From positions 15,279,759 through 15,343,758 of the forward strand of contig CAIIXF020000009.1 of the NCBI GenBank assembly GCA_903813345.2: DNA of 64,000 bases, read 5' to 3'. The stretch comes from Owenia fusiformis (taxonomy: Eukaryota; Annelida; Polychaeta; Sabellida; Oweniidae). Below the pieces are notes generated by a model that was not told where the DNA came from, made no database searches, and was given only the letters and a program-made list of their open reading frames with translations. Both the position numbers and the translations under genes were made by a program. Positions 25,486-37,626 of the stretch are shown here, in pieces. The first letter of the stretch is position 1, and each line of letters starts with the position of its first letter.

Positions 25486-25854
25486 AAAATACAGTCAAAG
25501 CACTTACCACCAATAAAGGATGCTCTCATTCTCCATATAAATAGAGCCAACTATCAGGCCTATATTTGGCGAAACGCAGGCAATTCAATGATTGATTATC
25601 AATCCCCCATTACATGGTTGCACATTCAAAGGGAATAAACTACAAATTAAGTGGATGGAAAACAGTCCTGCCCCACAAGAAATAATGGAGCGACAATGAA
25701 TTTGAACCAGTTGATGACACCATTACACCAAACGTTGAAGATCAGGAAGAAAATGAATTACCTAAAAACCTCTTACCTGACAACTGGATGAACCAACTTG
25801 TCAAAGTTGATGCCATAATATGAATTATCTCACCCTGTATATTCACTGGTGATC

Positions 25855-26312
25855 CGCTCGATTACAGGTACAATTTGTCCTTATTCCTTATTTCATGCGT
25901 TGTAGGCAGAATCCTCTCGACGTTTTTTCTCACAAACGTGAATCAGTATCATATGACTTAGAAAATGTACATGTTTGCGAAAAATAGCTCAGAAGACCAC
26001 AGAATCGTCGATTTAATTCCTAGAACTTAAGTTACATAAAGGTTTGGGTTAAAAGTGCAGATCTGAACTGTTTTTTCGAAATACCGTTTATGTAACTAAG
26101 TGAGGAATTAAATGTACATTAATCTGTTGTCTTCTGAACTATTTGTTTGCAAATATGCACATTTTCTTAAACATATGATACTGATACACGTTTGTGAGAA
26201 AAAATGTCGTGGGAATTCTGCCTACAAAGTGTGAAAGGAAAAAGGAAAAATCATACCTTCGATGTACCGAAACAAACCGTTTAGGTAACCAGCATAATCG
26301 AGTGGATCACTA
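25855..26312. mobile_element. Palindromic hairpin element, relative of 48603-49123
   Basis: Its two halves are inverse copies: CACTGGTGATCCGCTCGATTAC at the left against TAATCGAGTGGATCAC at the right, with GTTGTAGGCAGAATCC, ATCAGTATCATATG and the AGTTACATAAA block mirrored around about 26075. It shares these blocks with the intact copy at 48603. The right terminus appears to lack the last few bases. From 26313 to 26756 nothing is recognised. Confidence 0.75.
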
Positions 26313-26756
26313 TAATATACTTTAGTAGTCTTTAATAATGTTAGGGAGGATGAGTTGTAAGGCATACTATGTCATGTTAGATACTATTTTTATTACAATT
26401 TACCAGTTACACTTTCTCCATGCTAGGTTCTGTTATAACTTTTGTTCCGTTTCCTATGGCATCCGTGCTTTATACATTTACATTCACAATGGTCCCTTCC
26501 TGATATATTTTTTTAGGTTTTGTGACTGTTAAATTCTATAGTATAGTTAACACCACTTTATAAACAGGTTTATTATTACTGGTGTAACTAACACAACGAA
26601 AAAAAATATAATTAATTTATTTGATTTTATGAAATTATTTTTTCTTTTCGATAAAACATTGCTTATTAGAAATATATTTAGTTGAAAACTTAGAGTAAAC
26701 AATCAGTTCTTCTATCACAAAGTTTATTTTGGTTCAGTAGATTTTTCTATACATTA

Positions 26757-26890
26757 TTTTTATGTCACCACCACGAGTGATTGAGTGACATATTGTAATA
26801 GCTTCGAACGTTTATCTTGACACTGTTCAGTAGTTAATGTGTACTGTATACTTAACAGGGTGTGGTGACATTTTGCATGTTTCTGCATCG
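26757..26890 (-). mobile_element. Minimal hairpin-ended element, TATGTCACCACC subfamily
   Basis: It has the same two ends as 7220-7356: the hairpin TATGTCAC...GTGACATA at 26761-26792 on one side and TGTGGTGACATTTTGCATG at 26871-26889 on the other. About 80 bp of unrelated interior separates them, and there is no satellite array. Confidence 0.65.
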
Positions 26891-27712
26891 TCACTACTAT
26901 TGAAAGCTTATGTTGATATTGTAGCAGTGTTTTTTAAGTTCTTTTTGTTGGTACAATTAGTTTCCAAACCCTATACTTATAGGAATGTACTAAAAACGCT
27001 TCGACCTATGACCCTTCGACCCTACGACTTACTGGGTGTCAAGAATTTTTGGAACATATTATTCTGAAAAACCCTTCGACCTCTGATTTCCCAGTCCAGT
27101 TTTCTAAATGATTATGTATAGTTCTAACTTGAGCTCCCCGTAGGATTTAATCTACCTAATCGGAAAATGTTTTGTACGTACTCTTTCAATGGAAACATAG
27201 TTGGTACCCAGTCCTCTTGTTACCAACCCCACACACATTACAAATATGATGGTTATTAGACTTAGTGGAAATCTTGAGAACTCTAGAATCTCTGGTCATA
27301 AAAGGAAATGTAACTATGACGATATGAATATTTATGAGTAAGGAAGGTTTGTACATGTAAAAACATTGTCACTTCAAAGAATTCATAATCTACTGTGAGC
27401 CTATCAATCAAAGGTGTGAATAGTGCAGCTGAATTGCGTAAGGAATATAAGAATCGCGCTGAAAAACACTCTTTTCAAATTACAATATCTCTAGAAATAT
27501 AAGACCAATTACTAAGTTTTATACACCATTAAAAAGCTTAAATCACCGATAATTTAAGAAATAGTTCTCATGATTAATGGATTGATGACTTTTACTCTAT
27601 ATTTGACCAGAAAGAACATGAATAACTGAAAATGAATGATTATCTTCTATGCCCATCGGCCGGAAATTAATAAACACACTAATTCAGACTAGGCCTACCC
27701 TGCGTGCAGAGT

Positions 27713-28735
27713 CTAGTTAAACTACACTCTGCCTAGAAGAGACCATATTACAGTTTAGTAGCCCCGCCCCCACGACGGATACTGGTGACAGTTTGGGTAA
27801 TAAATCACTTTTAACCTACACGCTGACCTTTCTTCCAACAATCAGCGAACTTGAAGAAACATACACCAAATGCGTTCTAATTAAATATACGCATGTCATT
27901 GGTCAATTCCAGGCTCAATGATGACGTCAGAAGGAATGACCATATATAGAACATCGGTCAAATTTGGCCGACGAACACTGATTGGCGCGGTGGGTTCACA
28001 GGTTTATTTTAGTTTGAAAGAGTGAAGACGAAGCTCTCTTTTAAGAAGTGAAGTCAAACGAATGCAAAGGGTAGACTAGGCCATAAGGATTAGATTATTT
28101 GTTTAAGTGCATTCCTTTGCTTGCAAGATTTTAAGCAAATCAGAAAAAACAATCACTTCCAAATAGCAACCCCAAGGGTCTGAACGTACCATCACGTTTC
28201 GTTCAATCAGAATCGGAAATAGCAGACAATTTGATGTGCGTCAAAATTCTAAGTTGCTGTAACTGGGAAGAGTAATAGGCTTTGGCACGATTTTTTATAT
28301 TTAAAGGACAACTGAAATAGCTTTTCTCAACTTGCAGCTACAAAAATACGTTTTTTTCCACTGTAAGCCCACCGTAGAGTTCTTGCGATAGCCATCATGA
28401 AATAAATGTTAGATAACTGCTAACAGTCACAGATAACGAAACAAAACTAACTGATAAATCAAATTGGCCCCCACGTGATTAGTAACGTCATATACAAAAT
28501 ATAGCTTTGGTTTATTGGTTCCATAGTAATCACAACGTCACGGCAACCATAGATTGTTGTGTAAACAAATAACAAAACATTTTTGCATTATGACGTCTTG
28601 ATCTAATGGACCAAAACGGGCCATGTGGGGACCAGTGAGAGATCACGTAGGGGCCAATAACGTCACAACCAATTCAAATATTGCTTGTTAAACAGCTATA
28701 ACGATCGTTAGAGTGAAATAGTTTTCACACTCAGC
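27713..28735 (-). repeat. Long inverted duplication, left arm
   Basis: The reverse complement matches 38512-39801. Shared landmarks include CCCTGCGTGCAGAGTCTAGTT at the outer end, GCTGCAAGTTGAGAAAAGCTATTTCAG, GTTACTAATCACGTGGGGG, CATTAGATCAAGACGTCATAATGC and CACTCTAACGATCGTTATAGC at the inner end. This arm carries about 500 extra bases (about 27780-28270) relative to the other, and it lacks the element inserted at 38728. TA lies just outside both outer ends. 26891-27712 holds nothing recognised. Confidence 0.8.
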
Positions 28736-29224
28736 TGGGCGGCCAAACCAAAATATGACGTCACGATTATCACTATGCGCCGGTGATTAAAAAAATCACG
28801 GCATATGTCCAGAATCCCCACTTCCCGAATAGATATTCTAATCCTGCAAAAACTACAGAATATTTACACTTTATACTTGGCAGAGACATAAAGTATAGTT
28901 TCTTTTTACGATTTAAATAGGTTTCGATCGCGCGACTTCTATATAAGTATGGTAATTGCAACTTTCATTGCGAGAATTTTGAAGACCCCTTGAAACAATC
29001 GAATAAAAATCACTACGTAGTTCGGTAGGCAGTTTGAACTGTTGTTTTCAACTTGAACATGTATTTTCAGATTTCACGGTGTAATTTTATAAGTTATGAC
29101 GCGAGTGGTCTATGTCCCTTCATATAAGTGTGTCTGGGTCTCTACTAGACAGGTTCGCTGGACATTTAGTTGAAGTGAGTTGTCCTTATCGGGGCTGACT
29201 CGATTTGGAATCAGCTGAATGGCG

Positions 29225-30455
29225 GGTGCACCCCAGTTGTCCGAAACCCAGTTGTCTGAAACCCAGTTGTCCGAAACCCAGTTCTCCGAAACCCACTTGT
29301 CCGAAACCCACTTGTCCGAAACCCATTACTCCGAAAAATAAAGTCATAATTTACCAGAGAAAGGGGAGACGTACTTAAGCTTAGGCCAGTTTCATGCCAT
29401 GTATTTGGCCAAATTAATGGCATGGACGCATTCTGATGTTCATAGATCTCTCTCTCACTTTGAATTGCATCCATTGCACGCGTTACCAGAATGGCAGGAA
29501 CGGGTAATTTATTTTACATTGTGAATCTAAAAAAAGGTTATCAAAACACAATATATATTACGGAACAGTTTATCTTATCTTCTTCAATCTCTTTTATATA
29601 CATGTAGGCAAAATAAAATGAATCATTTTGAAACAGATAAAATAAGTTTACGCATATAGTACTTTAAGAATAAAACAGTATACATATTACGTTGTCAAAA
29701 TATTTCGTCGCATTTAATTTCTTAGTCTCTGTATCTTATCAAATCGTAAAAGAACAAAACATTCTTAACTTAATCACTTGGGATCAACTGGAAACGAAGG
29801 CAGGCTGTCCTCGTATCAAAATGGATGTTCTCCCATTCGCAAGAAGTTTCATATTCGCCATGTACTCACTTCATCCTTTTAATTTAATCTCTATTTCTCG
29901 AACAGAGTACGTAAGTGAAGAATAAGTTTTGGTTTCAAAAGATGTACATGTTAACTTTACTAAATAAATGCCCACTGGCTTGGGAAAGCTATTTTTCCTT
30001 TTATGAACGCCCATCACCCATTGGAAAAACGTTGTTCCCTCTCAAAGAAGGCCCATGGGCCATAAAGAAAATTGGTTTAAAAATTGTAGACCCCTATGTA
30101 TGTTGTGTAAACGTTATTTTACAATGAGAATAACATAATTTAACTTTGTTTGTTTGAACATCTATATCACCTGTATATGAACTTTCGTAGGCTAAACATT
30201 AAAGAATTAACGTCTTGACTTAGCATATTTAGCCTAATTTTGCAATGTCAACGTTATTCCAATGTTATGTTGTGATTCGCAGAGGTTGCGACAACGAGGT
30301 TCGTTTAAAAAAATTGTATTTTTCAAATAAGATCTCCCTAATTTTCGGAGAACTGGGTTTCGGACAACTGGGTTTCGGAAAACTGGGTTTCGGAGAACTG
30401 GGTTTCGGACAACTGGGTTTCGGAGAACTGGGTTTCGGACAACTGGGTTGACCCC
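29225..30455. mobile_element. Foldback-like element with minisatellite arms and 10-bp target duplication
   Basis: Identical CTGAATGGCG lies at 29215-29224 and 30456-30465. Inside, the left arm is about seven copies of a 15-bp unit (CCCAGTTGTCCGAAA) and the right arm is about seven copies of its inverse (TTTCGGACAACTGGG). A ~1-kb unique AT-rich middle has no credible gene. A 9-10-bp duplication with long inverted repeats is typical of Mutator-like elements. That assignment is inference, since no transposase is present. Confidence 0.8.
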
Positions 30456-31724
30456 CTGAATGGCGATTTTCCTTCCACTGTTACAATGTGATGGGAAAAG
30501 CACAAATATTTTTACTGAGGAGGTAAGAAACGTTCACATTCAAAAATATGTGCTTGAATACAACAAATATCTTACACTCCCCAGGGACCGATTCTGAAGT
30601 TCTATAAACATAGTAATATTTCCAGCAACTTCATATGGACTGAGAAATTGAAGGTCACAGGGTTTTTATAAAAATATATTCCAAAAATTCTTGACACCCT
30701 GTCAGTCGTAGGTTGTAGGGTCGAAGGGTTTTTAGTACATTCCATACTTATATCGATCTGACACACAGTTTTAGTGCAGGTTTAAGTGATTTTTGAGCAC
30801 ATGTGTCTCGAACTCGCAACATTGTGGATACAGAGCCCATTCACATAGTTTGACATGCTGGTGCTCTGACTAAGAGACAGCTTGCTTTCCCGATGAAGAA
30901 ACGTTATCTGCAGCTTTTATGAGTACTATAGTATCTACAACTATTTTTGATCTTATGAGTATTGGATATCATTATTTTCAATTTTTCTTCAACATGTATT
31001 TTAATGACTTCAGTATGAATGGAATGTCCCTCGGAGTTGTGGTCGTTGATGAGGAATTAGTCATTGAACGGTGTGGATGCTGTTTATTCCCATATTAGAT
31101 TATTGTCTTGGGATATTCAGGTTTGATTTTTGTTTGCCAGTTTTACACTTTACAGTTTGCTTTTCCCACTAGGTTGCTTTACACTTTTTTCCTTTCTCAT
31201 TTGTCATTTTTGTTTATATTTAGTAAGGATATGATACGCAGGTCTCTCCTTCTGTGTGATCACCTGTCCAGAAGATAATTCAACTGCATGAAGAACATTT
31301 CGTTGACATGATGCACAGTGAAAGGTTTTCCACACATTTACATTTTCGTTTAAAAGAGCTTTAATTCCATTATATACTCAGATCAAGGCCAATTTAGCAT
31401 ACATTTCTCTCTCAAAAATCACTGTGCAATAATGGATTTCAAAGAAATGTTTGATGTTTTCAATCATCTTTTTTCTTTTTGATGAAATGTAGTTATTTAT
31501 TCTAAAAATCAATCGATGTCATACACAAAATGCATTCAAGTGGTATAAAGTACAGAAGCAGAGTAAAAATATGTATTTTAGAATATCACCATGTGTTACC
31601 CCATTGTAGCGCCCATGTTTCTATCAATATAAAACATGATATCATACACCAAATATGCATTTATGTCAAATTATGTGGTTTAAAATACAGAAAAATAGAT
31701 AACATTCTCCTTAGAATACCACCT

Positions 31725-32245
31725 TGTGTAACCCCACTTTACTGCCTTTTGCCCCTGTTTATATCAATATAAAAGGTAGCATGTAACCTTCCTTGTAACA
31801 TGTGTAAAAGTTTCAAGAGAATCAGTAAAGTGGTTTTCCTGGAATCACAATGACAAGATTTATCCAAAAAACTTCCAAGATGGACGCCAGAATGCAAGAT
31901 GGCCACCGAAAGGTTAATTAGCTCTAGAACTTCTTACCATGTAATATGTGTGAAAATTTGAAGTAAATCCGTTTGGTTTTCCTGAAATTGTGATGACAAG
32001 ATTTATCTTTAAACTTCCAAGATGACTGCCAGAATGCAAGATGGCCACCGAAAAAATAATGAGGTCTAGGACTTTTTACCATGTTACATGTGTGAACATG
32101 TGAAGTACATCTGTTACGTAGTTTTTGTGGAATCGCGTTGACAATATTTATCTGAAAAAAATTCCAAGATGGCCACCATAATGCAAGATGGCCGCCGCAA
32201 AGTTGATCAGCTCTAAAACTTCTTACCATGTAACATGTATTCAAA
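31725..32245 (-). repeat. Three-copy satellite, inverted relative to 24540-25485
   Basis: Units contain CCAAGATGGCCACC..AATGCAAGATGGCC and TACCATGTAACATGTGTGAA, starting near 31840, 31985 and 32128. The linked block CCTTTTGCCCCTGTTTATATC lies at 31744-31764. It ends next to the tRNA-like sequence. 30466-31720 shows no gene. Confidence 0.75.
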
Positions 32246-32253
32246 ATAAAAAG

Positions 32254-32327
32254 TGCTCCATCGGGGAATCGAACCCACGCCGCAGAAGTGGAAAGCGAGC
32301 ACCCTAACCACTATACCAGATTGTTTT
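32254..32327 (-). tRNA. tRNA-like pseudogene or SINE head
   Basis: The - strand carries a box A-like TGGTATAGTGGTTAGG and a perfect box B GGTTCGATTCC, followed by TGGAGCA and a short T run. The 5' acceptor does not pair with TGGAGCA, and the anticodon stem around CTTTCCAC does not pair, so this is not a functional tRNA. Gly or Glu type is likely from the D-arm. It abuts a satellite end, so a tRNA-derived SINE remnant is also possible. Confidence 0.55.
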
Positions 32328-32719
32328 TCCATGATGGGGCTGATTCTTTTGCAACTCTATAGTGATATACATGTGTGAAATTTTTAAGTGGCATTCTGGG
32401 TTGAAAAACTTTCGAGAGTGTTGTTTTATTGTTTAGATGACGAAAACTTCAATAAAAAACAATATAAACACGGATTATAAACACAAAGGCTCTCTAGCCA
32501 AAACACTATGTTCACAGCTAAATAGCCTTAAATTTTAAAGAGCCTTAAATTTTAAGGTAGGGCTACTCCAGACACTTCGTTCCTAATTATGGTCGTCTGA
32601 AAGCCCATAATTTCCAATATTGTCTAGACACATATCCCTTAAAATTTGTATATTTCACATTTTGTATAATCTCATCCACTGATGTATGGCCTCTTGAAAA
32701 TTCTCTTATTTTTAACATA

Positions 32720-34262
32720 AACTGGGGAGATTCCACAAGGCTGGAAAAATGCCAACATAACTCCAATCTTCAAAACCAACAGTGCCAAAAATGGACTTCG
32801 AAAATCGGAAGCAATGAAGATTCCAGCTAATTATAGACCAGTAAGCTTAACATCAATTGTAGTCAAGATTATAGAAAGGATCGTTCGTGACGCTGTAGTT
32901 AAGCACCTCCAAGATAACGACTTACTCACTGAAGACCAGTTCGGATTTGTCCCTGGCAGATCCACCGTGTTGCAACTTTTATCCTACTTGGAAACAATCA
33001 CAGGAATACTAGACGAAGAGGAACAGGTAGATAGCATTTACACAGATTTTAGTAAAGCGTTTGATTCCGTGCCCCACACAAGGTTACTACACAAACTAGA
33101 GGCATATGGCATACAGGGAAATGTCCACAGATGGATAACTTCGTTCCTAACAGGAAGGCTCCAAAGGGTAACAGTAAACAATGATACATCACCATGGACA
33201 CCTGTAAAGTCTGGTATACCTCAAGGGACCTGCCTTGGGCCATCCCTATTCGCCATATTTATTAACGACATGCCAAAAGAGACTGTAAATAAAATATTTA
33301 TGTATGCTGACGACACAAAACTTGTGGGGAAAGTCGGAACATCTGAGCAAAGAAACCAAATGCAAAGAGATATTGATGCCTTAGATCAATGGTCCCAGAA
33401 GTGGCAACTACCATTCAACTCCTCCAAATGTAAAACCATGCACATGGGAACTAAAAATGTGAATAAACAATATGTAATGAACAATACAGTTCTTCAAGAC
33501 ACAGAAACTGAGAAGGACCTAGGCCTCAATATAGACAATAAATTGAAATTCCACGAACATACAAGATTAACATCATCCAAGGCCAACAGGATGGTAGGTC
33601 TAATAAAAAGAACATTTAAATATATAGATGAAACAACACTTCCCCTATTGTATATTAGCACTTGTAAGGCCACACCTAGAGTATGCCAATAGCGCATGGG
33701 GACCAGGATATGCCCTCGATCAGGATATGATAGAGAAAGTACAAAGGAGAGCAACCAAACTTGTCCCTAGTTTAAAAAACTTGAGCTACGAGCAACGTAT
33801 GAGAGCACTGAGGATTCCATCACTCCAGTATCGTAGAAAACGAGGGGACCTCATACAGATGTTCAAAATCGCTAAGGGACTAGACAGATTAAACATTAAC
33901 GACATTGCAAAGATCTCGACCAATACAAGAACAAGAGGCCACACAACAAAACTACAGCATAGGCACAGCAGACTTAACCTACGCAAAAATTGCTTTGGGA
34001 ATAGAATAGCACAAAGCTGGAATGCACTACCCCAACATATAATTGATTGTGAAACTACAAACCAGTTCAAGAGAGAGATTGACAGCTTCCTGAAGGATGA
34101 GATGTTCATGTATAGAACACTGATGACTGATGAAACACAGGGCCCACGGGGGGAGCGCTTTCTCGTTGATTAGATTGTTTCATACTAGTAATGTGAAACA
34201 AAAACACGATCTGGATTAAATAGGACTATCCTCTTTCCAGAACCATTGGTAATCAGGTAATC
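32720..34262 (+). mobile_element. CR1-like non-LTR retrotransposon fragment, reverse transcriptase, frameshifted
   Basis: The 5' end is truncated. Reverse transcriptase blocks run in order: WKNANITPIFK (32742), NYRPVSLTS (32829), QFGFVPGRS, YTDFSKAFDSVPH, SGIPQGTCLGP, FMYADDTK (YADD catalytic motif, 33301-33315) and KCKTMHMG. Near 33655 the frame shifts into ALVRPHLEYANSAWGPGY and continues to a stop at 34173. The short 3' tail ends in tandem AATCAGGT (34249-34265), as expected for CR1/L2-type elements that end in short repeats rather than poly(A). The shift and truncation make it inactive. Confidence 0.88.
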
Positions 34263-34518
34263 AGGTAAATGGGAAATTCTCACTTCAGCAAATCCACCTG
34301 TCATTTATTTATGTCCCGAACTAGATTACAGCAACTTACCACCGGAGAGTACAATGCTCCCTGCTCCATTTCAACCCCCACCATTGTAAGGCTGCTTCTG
34401 TAGATAGACTAAGTTCTTCTAAGCTTAGTCTTTGAATACATCAGTTACATGGAAATAACACATAATAGTCAAACAAACAATTGAGTCAAACAAAATTTTT
34501 ACTTTTTAGACATCATTT

Positions 34519-34585
34519 TTCTGCGCATGCGCAAATATGAATAGTGCTTGCCCAAGGTGTCACTCCGGTAAATAGCACTTCCGGG
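34519..34585. promoter_or_regulatory. Possible promoter motifs: NRF1-like palindrome and ETS-like site
   Basis: CTGCGCATGCGCA (34521-34533) matches the NRF1 consensus, and CACTTCCGGG (34577-34586) matches an ETS core. They lie about 450 bp before the assembly gap with no known gene attached. The motifs are seen; the promoter role is inference. No coding sequence was seen in 34263-35000. Confidence 0.3.
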
Positions 34586-35000
34586 TAGTGTTTTTTAATA
34601 CTTTAAAAACGAATGCATGCCAACTTCAATGGTGTGTATTCTGTATAGTAGGTTTAAGTGTATGCACTGTGGCCATTTGAGGTATGTATGTAAAGCTGAG
34701 GCCAAGTACTTTCTAAATGTGCCATTTTAAGAAAAAAATCGCAAGAATATAGTCCCGTAAACTGGAACTACTTTATTCGTTAATTTTCATCGGTGAAGCA
34801 GGGATTTTACCTGAAAATGAGTCCCTATGTTGGCGTAGTGATATATAAAAATCTAGACGCAAACCCTATGTTAAATATAGTGTCAAGATGAAGGTTATGT
34901 ATAGGGGAACGCAGAAATATATTCATTGTATGGGCTAGTTCGTTCGAAAATGGCGATAAGAACTTTGTGATTTTTTTCAATATTTTTCAATGATTTACAG

Positions 35001-35500
35001 NNNNNNNNNNNNNNNNNNNNNNNNNNNNNNNNNNNNNNNNNNNNNNNNNNNNNNNNNNNNNNNNNNNNNNNNNNNNNNNNNNNNNNNNNNNNNNNNNNNN
35101 NNNNNNNNNNNNNNNNNNNNNNNNNNNNNNNNNNNNNNNNNNNNNNNNNNNNNNNNNNNNNNNNNNNNNNNNNNNNNNNNNNNNNNNNNNNNNNNNNNNN
35201 NNNNNNNNNNNNNNNNNNNNNNNNNNNNNNNNNNNNNNNNNNNNNNNNNNNNNNNNNNNNNNNNNNNNNNNNNNNNNNNNNNNNNNNNNNNNNNNNNNNN
35301 NNNNNNNNNNNNNNNNNNNNNNNNNNNNNNNNNNNNNNNNNNNNNNNNNNNNNNNNNNNNNNNNNNNNNNNNNNNNNNNNNNNNNNNNNNNNNNNNNNNN
35401 NNNNNNNNNNNNNNNNNNNNNNNNNNNNNNNNNNNNNNNNNNNNNNNNNNNNNNNNNNNNNNNNNNNNNNNNNNNNNNNNNNNNNNNNNNNNNNNNNNNN
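35001..35500. other. Assembly gap (500 N)
   Basis: Exactly 500 undetermined bases, so the size is probably nominal. Reading frames that span it are artefacts. Confidence 0.99.
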
Positions 35501-35506
35501 CCTTAC

Positions 35507-35561
35507 CTGGTACAAGCAGAATACATGCAAGGACAGCAATGTGAAATTGCAGGCACTTCAT
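35507..35561 (-). CDS. First coding exon of an unidentified secreted or membrane protein
   Basis: On the - strand, ATG at 35561 opens a frame of 18 codons plus one base, ending at a good donor (CCAG then GTAAGG). The peptide, MKCLQFHIAVLACILLVPG, has one early Lys and a long hydrophobic core ending in small residues, as in a signal peptide. A possible 5'UTR acceptor, CTAAAACAG, lies 27 bases upstream of the ATG. The rest of the gene must lie in the gap or further left, but no matching phase-1 exon was recognised there. It is not the missing TMEM104 exon, because the phase differs. Confidence 0.55.
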
Positions 35562-36247
35562 TTTCCTCTGTGGAACTCCACCTCACTGTTTTAGATAATC
35601 TATCCTAGAAGAATAACAGTTTTATTTTAGCCTAGCACAGGTAAAAAGCATTTTATATTCCAATCTAGCCTAGAAATAACAAAGTGTTTCTAATATAATG
35701 GCCAAAAGATCGATTATATAGACCACCGATATGCAGTATGAATACATACCTTTAATTAGTTATCCAAAAATAGATCCAAAGTCTTGTTTCTTCGAGAATG
35801 CGATCGAATATTAAATATCGAACCACTCTCTCCGCATTCCAGTTACACAATGAGCGACTATTTCTTTTCCAGACTGTAGTTATAAGTATAATGCCATCTA
35901 GCGGTGAATAAGTGAAACAGTGAATGAAGGAATGGATACCAAATTGAACTTTTAGGCCATAAAAAGTAGATTCTTTGTTTTGCGTCCTAGTAAAATCAAA
36001 ATCATGCAAGGGCAAGGAAGACAAACACAAACTCAAGAGTTTTCTTTCTAACGTTTATACATGTACAACATAAATAGCCCAGTTGTTTTATCAGGATAAA
36101 GTATATTATTACCACCTTGCCGGACCAGTTCTATATCCTATTTAGTCAGGGCCGGTGTCATGAGAAACTAAAAGATTATTCACAACAGATTTCCAAATTG
36201 TGGAAAATGGAGGGAAATTTTTAACTTTTTAACTACATTTATACAAG

Positions 36248-37626
36248 CAGACTTGCCAACCTCCCATTTTTTAACGGGAATCTCCCGTAAATATTTTGTT
36301 TTTCCGTAAAAAATACCAAACTCCCGTACCGTTTTCTCCCGTAAAAACTTCCGTACCGTATTTCTACTAAAATCTCCCGTAATTTTTCTTAAAAATATGG
36401 CCGTAAAATCCCCCGTATTTTTGCTGAAATCTCCCGTAAAATCTCCTGTATTCTGGTATAACTCCCGTATTCTTGGTATAACTCCCATAAAATCTCCCGT
36501 TTTCTGGTATAACTCCCGTAAAATCTCCGTTTTTTGCTGTCGAAATCTACCGTATTTAAAAGAAATTTGACAAATTTGTGACCTTGATTATTACAGGCAC
36601 GCTTCTTTCTTTTACTCCAAGAAGGATTGGCTCCCATGGTTCACTATCGATACTTTCATAAATAACTTAAAAGTACTTCATTCCCATGATTCAAATTGCT
36701 TTTCTGCGATCAGTTCGATATAAGTTTGCACACCAAATGTCCACAAACAGGGGCCAGTTCATATTCTGTCATACTTCTGTCGGGAGAATACATTTTGTTT
36801 TTATATGGCGCTAAACAAAATATTCCCCCAATATAAGGCGCATTATGGGTAGGGACTGCTGTGAAATAATGAACGTAAGTGACATCTATCTTAGATATAA
36901 GTTCTAATTAATTTATTAACTGCGCATGCGTCATAATAATTTCAACTAATTAAATCATTGGATTAATGCTCATGCGCGAAAAACCGAACTTAAAAATGGA
37001 ACCTCACGCAGATTGCCCTTGGCATATAGTGAACGCCACATATACATTTTACTTAGCTTTGATCAATTCGTTTCCAAAGTAATAAAAACTCCTGTTTTTT
37101 CAAAATCTACCATAAAAACTCCTGTTTTTCAGAAATCTACCGTTAACTCACTTTTTTTCAAAATCTACCGTAAAAACACCCGATTTTTCAGAAACCTACC
37201 GTAAGAACTCCCAGTTTTTTCAAAATCTAAAGTAAAAACTCCCATTTTTCAGTCTAACGTAAAAATTCCTGTTTTTTCAAAATCTGCCGTAAAAACTCCC
37301 GTTTTATCCGAAATCTACCGTAAAAACTCCCGTTGTTCCGAAATTGACCGTAAAAACTCCTGTTTTTTCTGAAATCTACCGTATAAACTCCAGTTTTTTC
37401 AGAAATCTAGCGTAAAAACTCCCATTTTTTCAGAATCTACCGTAAAAACTCCAGTTTTTTCTGAATCTTCCGTAAAAAAGTCACGTTTTTTTAAATTTAC
37501 CGCGAAAAATACCTTTTTTAAAAAACTCCTGCAAAAACTACCATGTTTTGAAAAAAAACTCCCATAAAAGTACCGCAATTTTTTTTAAATCTCCCGAAAA
37601 TTTTTCATTTTAGGTTGGCAAGTCTG
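36248..37626. mobile_element. Foldback-like element with CTCCCGTAAAA minisatellite arms
   Basis: The ends are CAGACTTGCCAACCT and AGGTTGGCAAGTCTG, flanked by TACAAG (36242-36247 and 37627-37632). The left part (36290-36550) and right part (37090-37590) are degenerate ~30-bp tandem repeats built on CTCCCGTAAAA..TTTTCWGAAATCTACCGTAAAAACTCC. The middle (36560-37070) is single-copy and non-coding. 35562-36240 and 37640-38510 show no gene. Confidence 0.75.

Noticed and set aside
25503-25531. Possible TMEM104 first exon (ATG..TTTATTGGTG|GTAAGT on the - strand)
   Set aside because: Its phase does not fit the phase-0 start of exon 23149-23028, and the peptide does not resemble the family N-terminus.
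29211-29474. Frame encoding repeated TSGFRTTGF peptides
   Set aside because: It is a translation of the 15-bp minisatellite arm of a mobile element, not a gene.
34895-35561. Long reading frames across the run of N
   Set aside because: They consist of undetermined bases. Only the 35507-35561 part has coding character.
36925-36990. GCGCATGCG-type promoter motifs
   Set aside because: They lie inside the unique core of a mobile element with no gene attached; probably chance.
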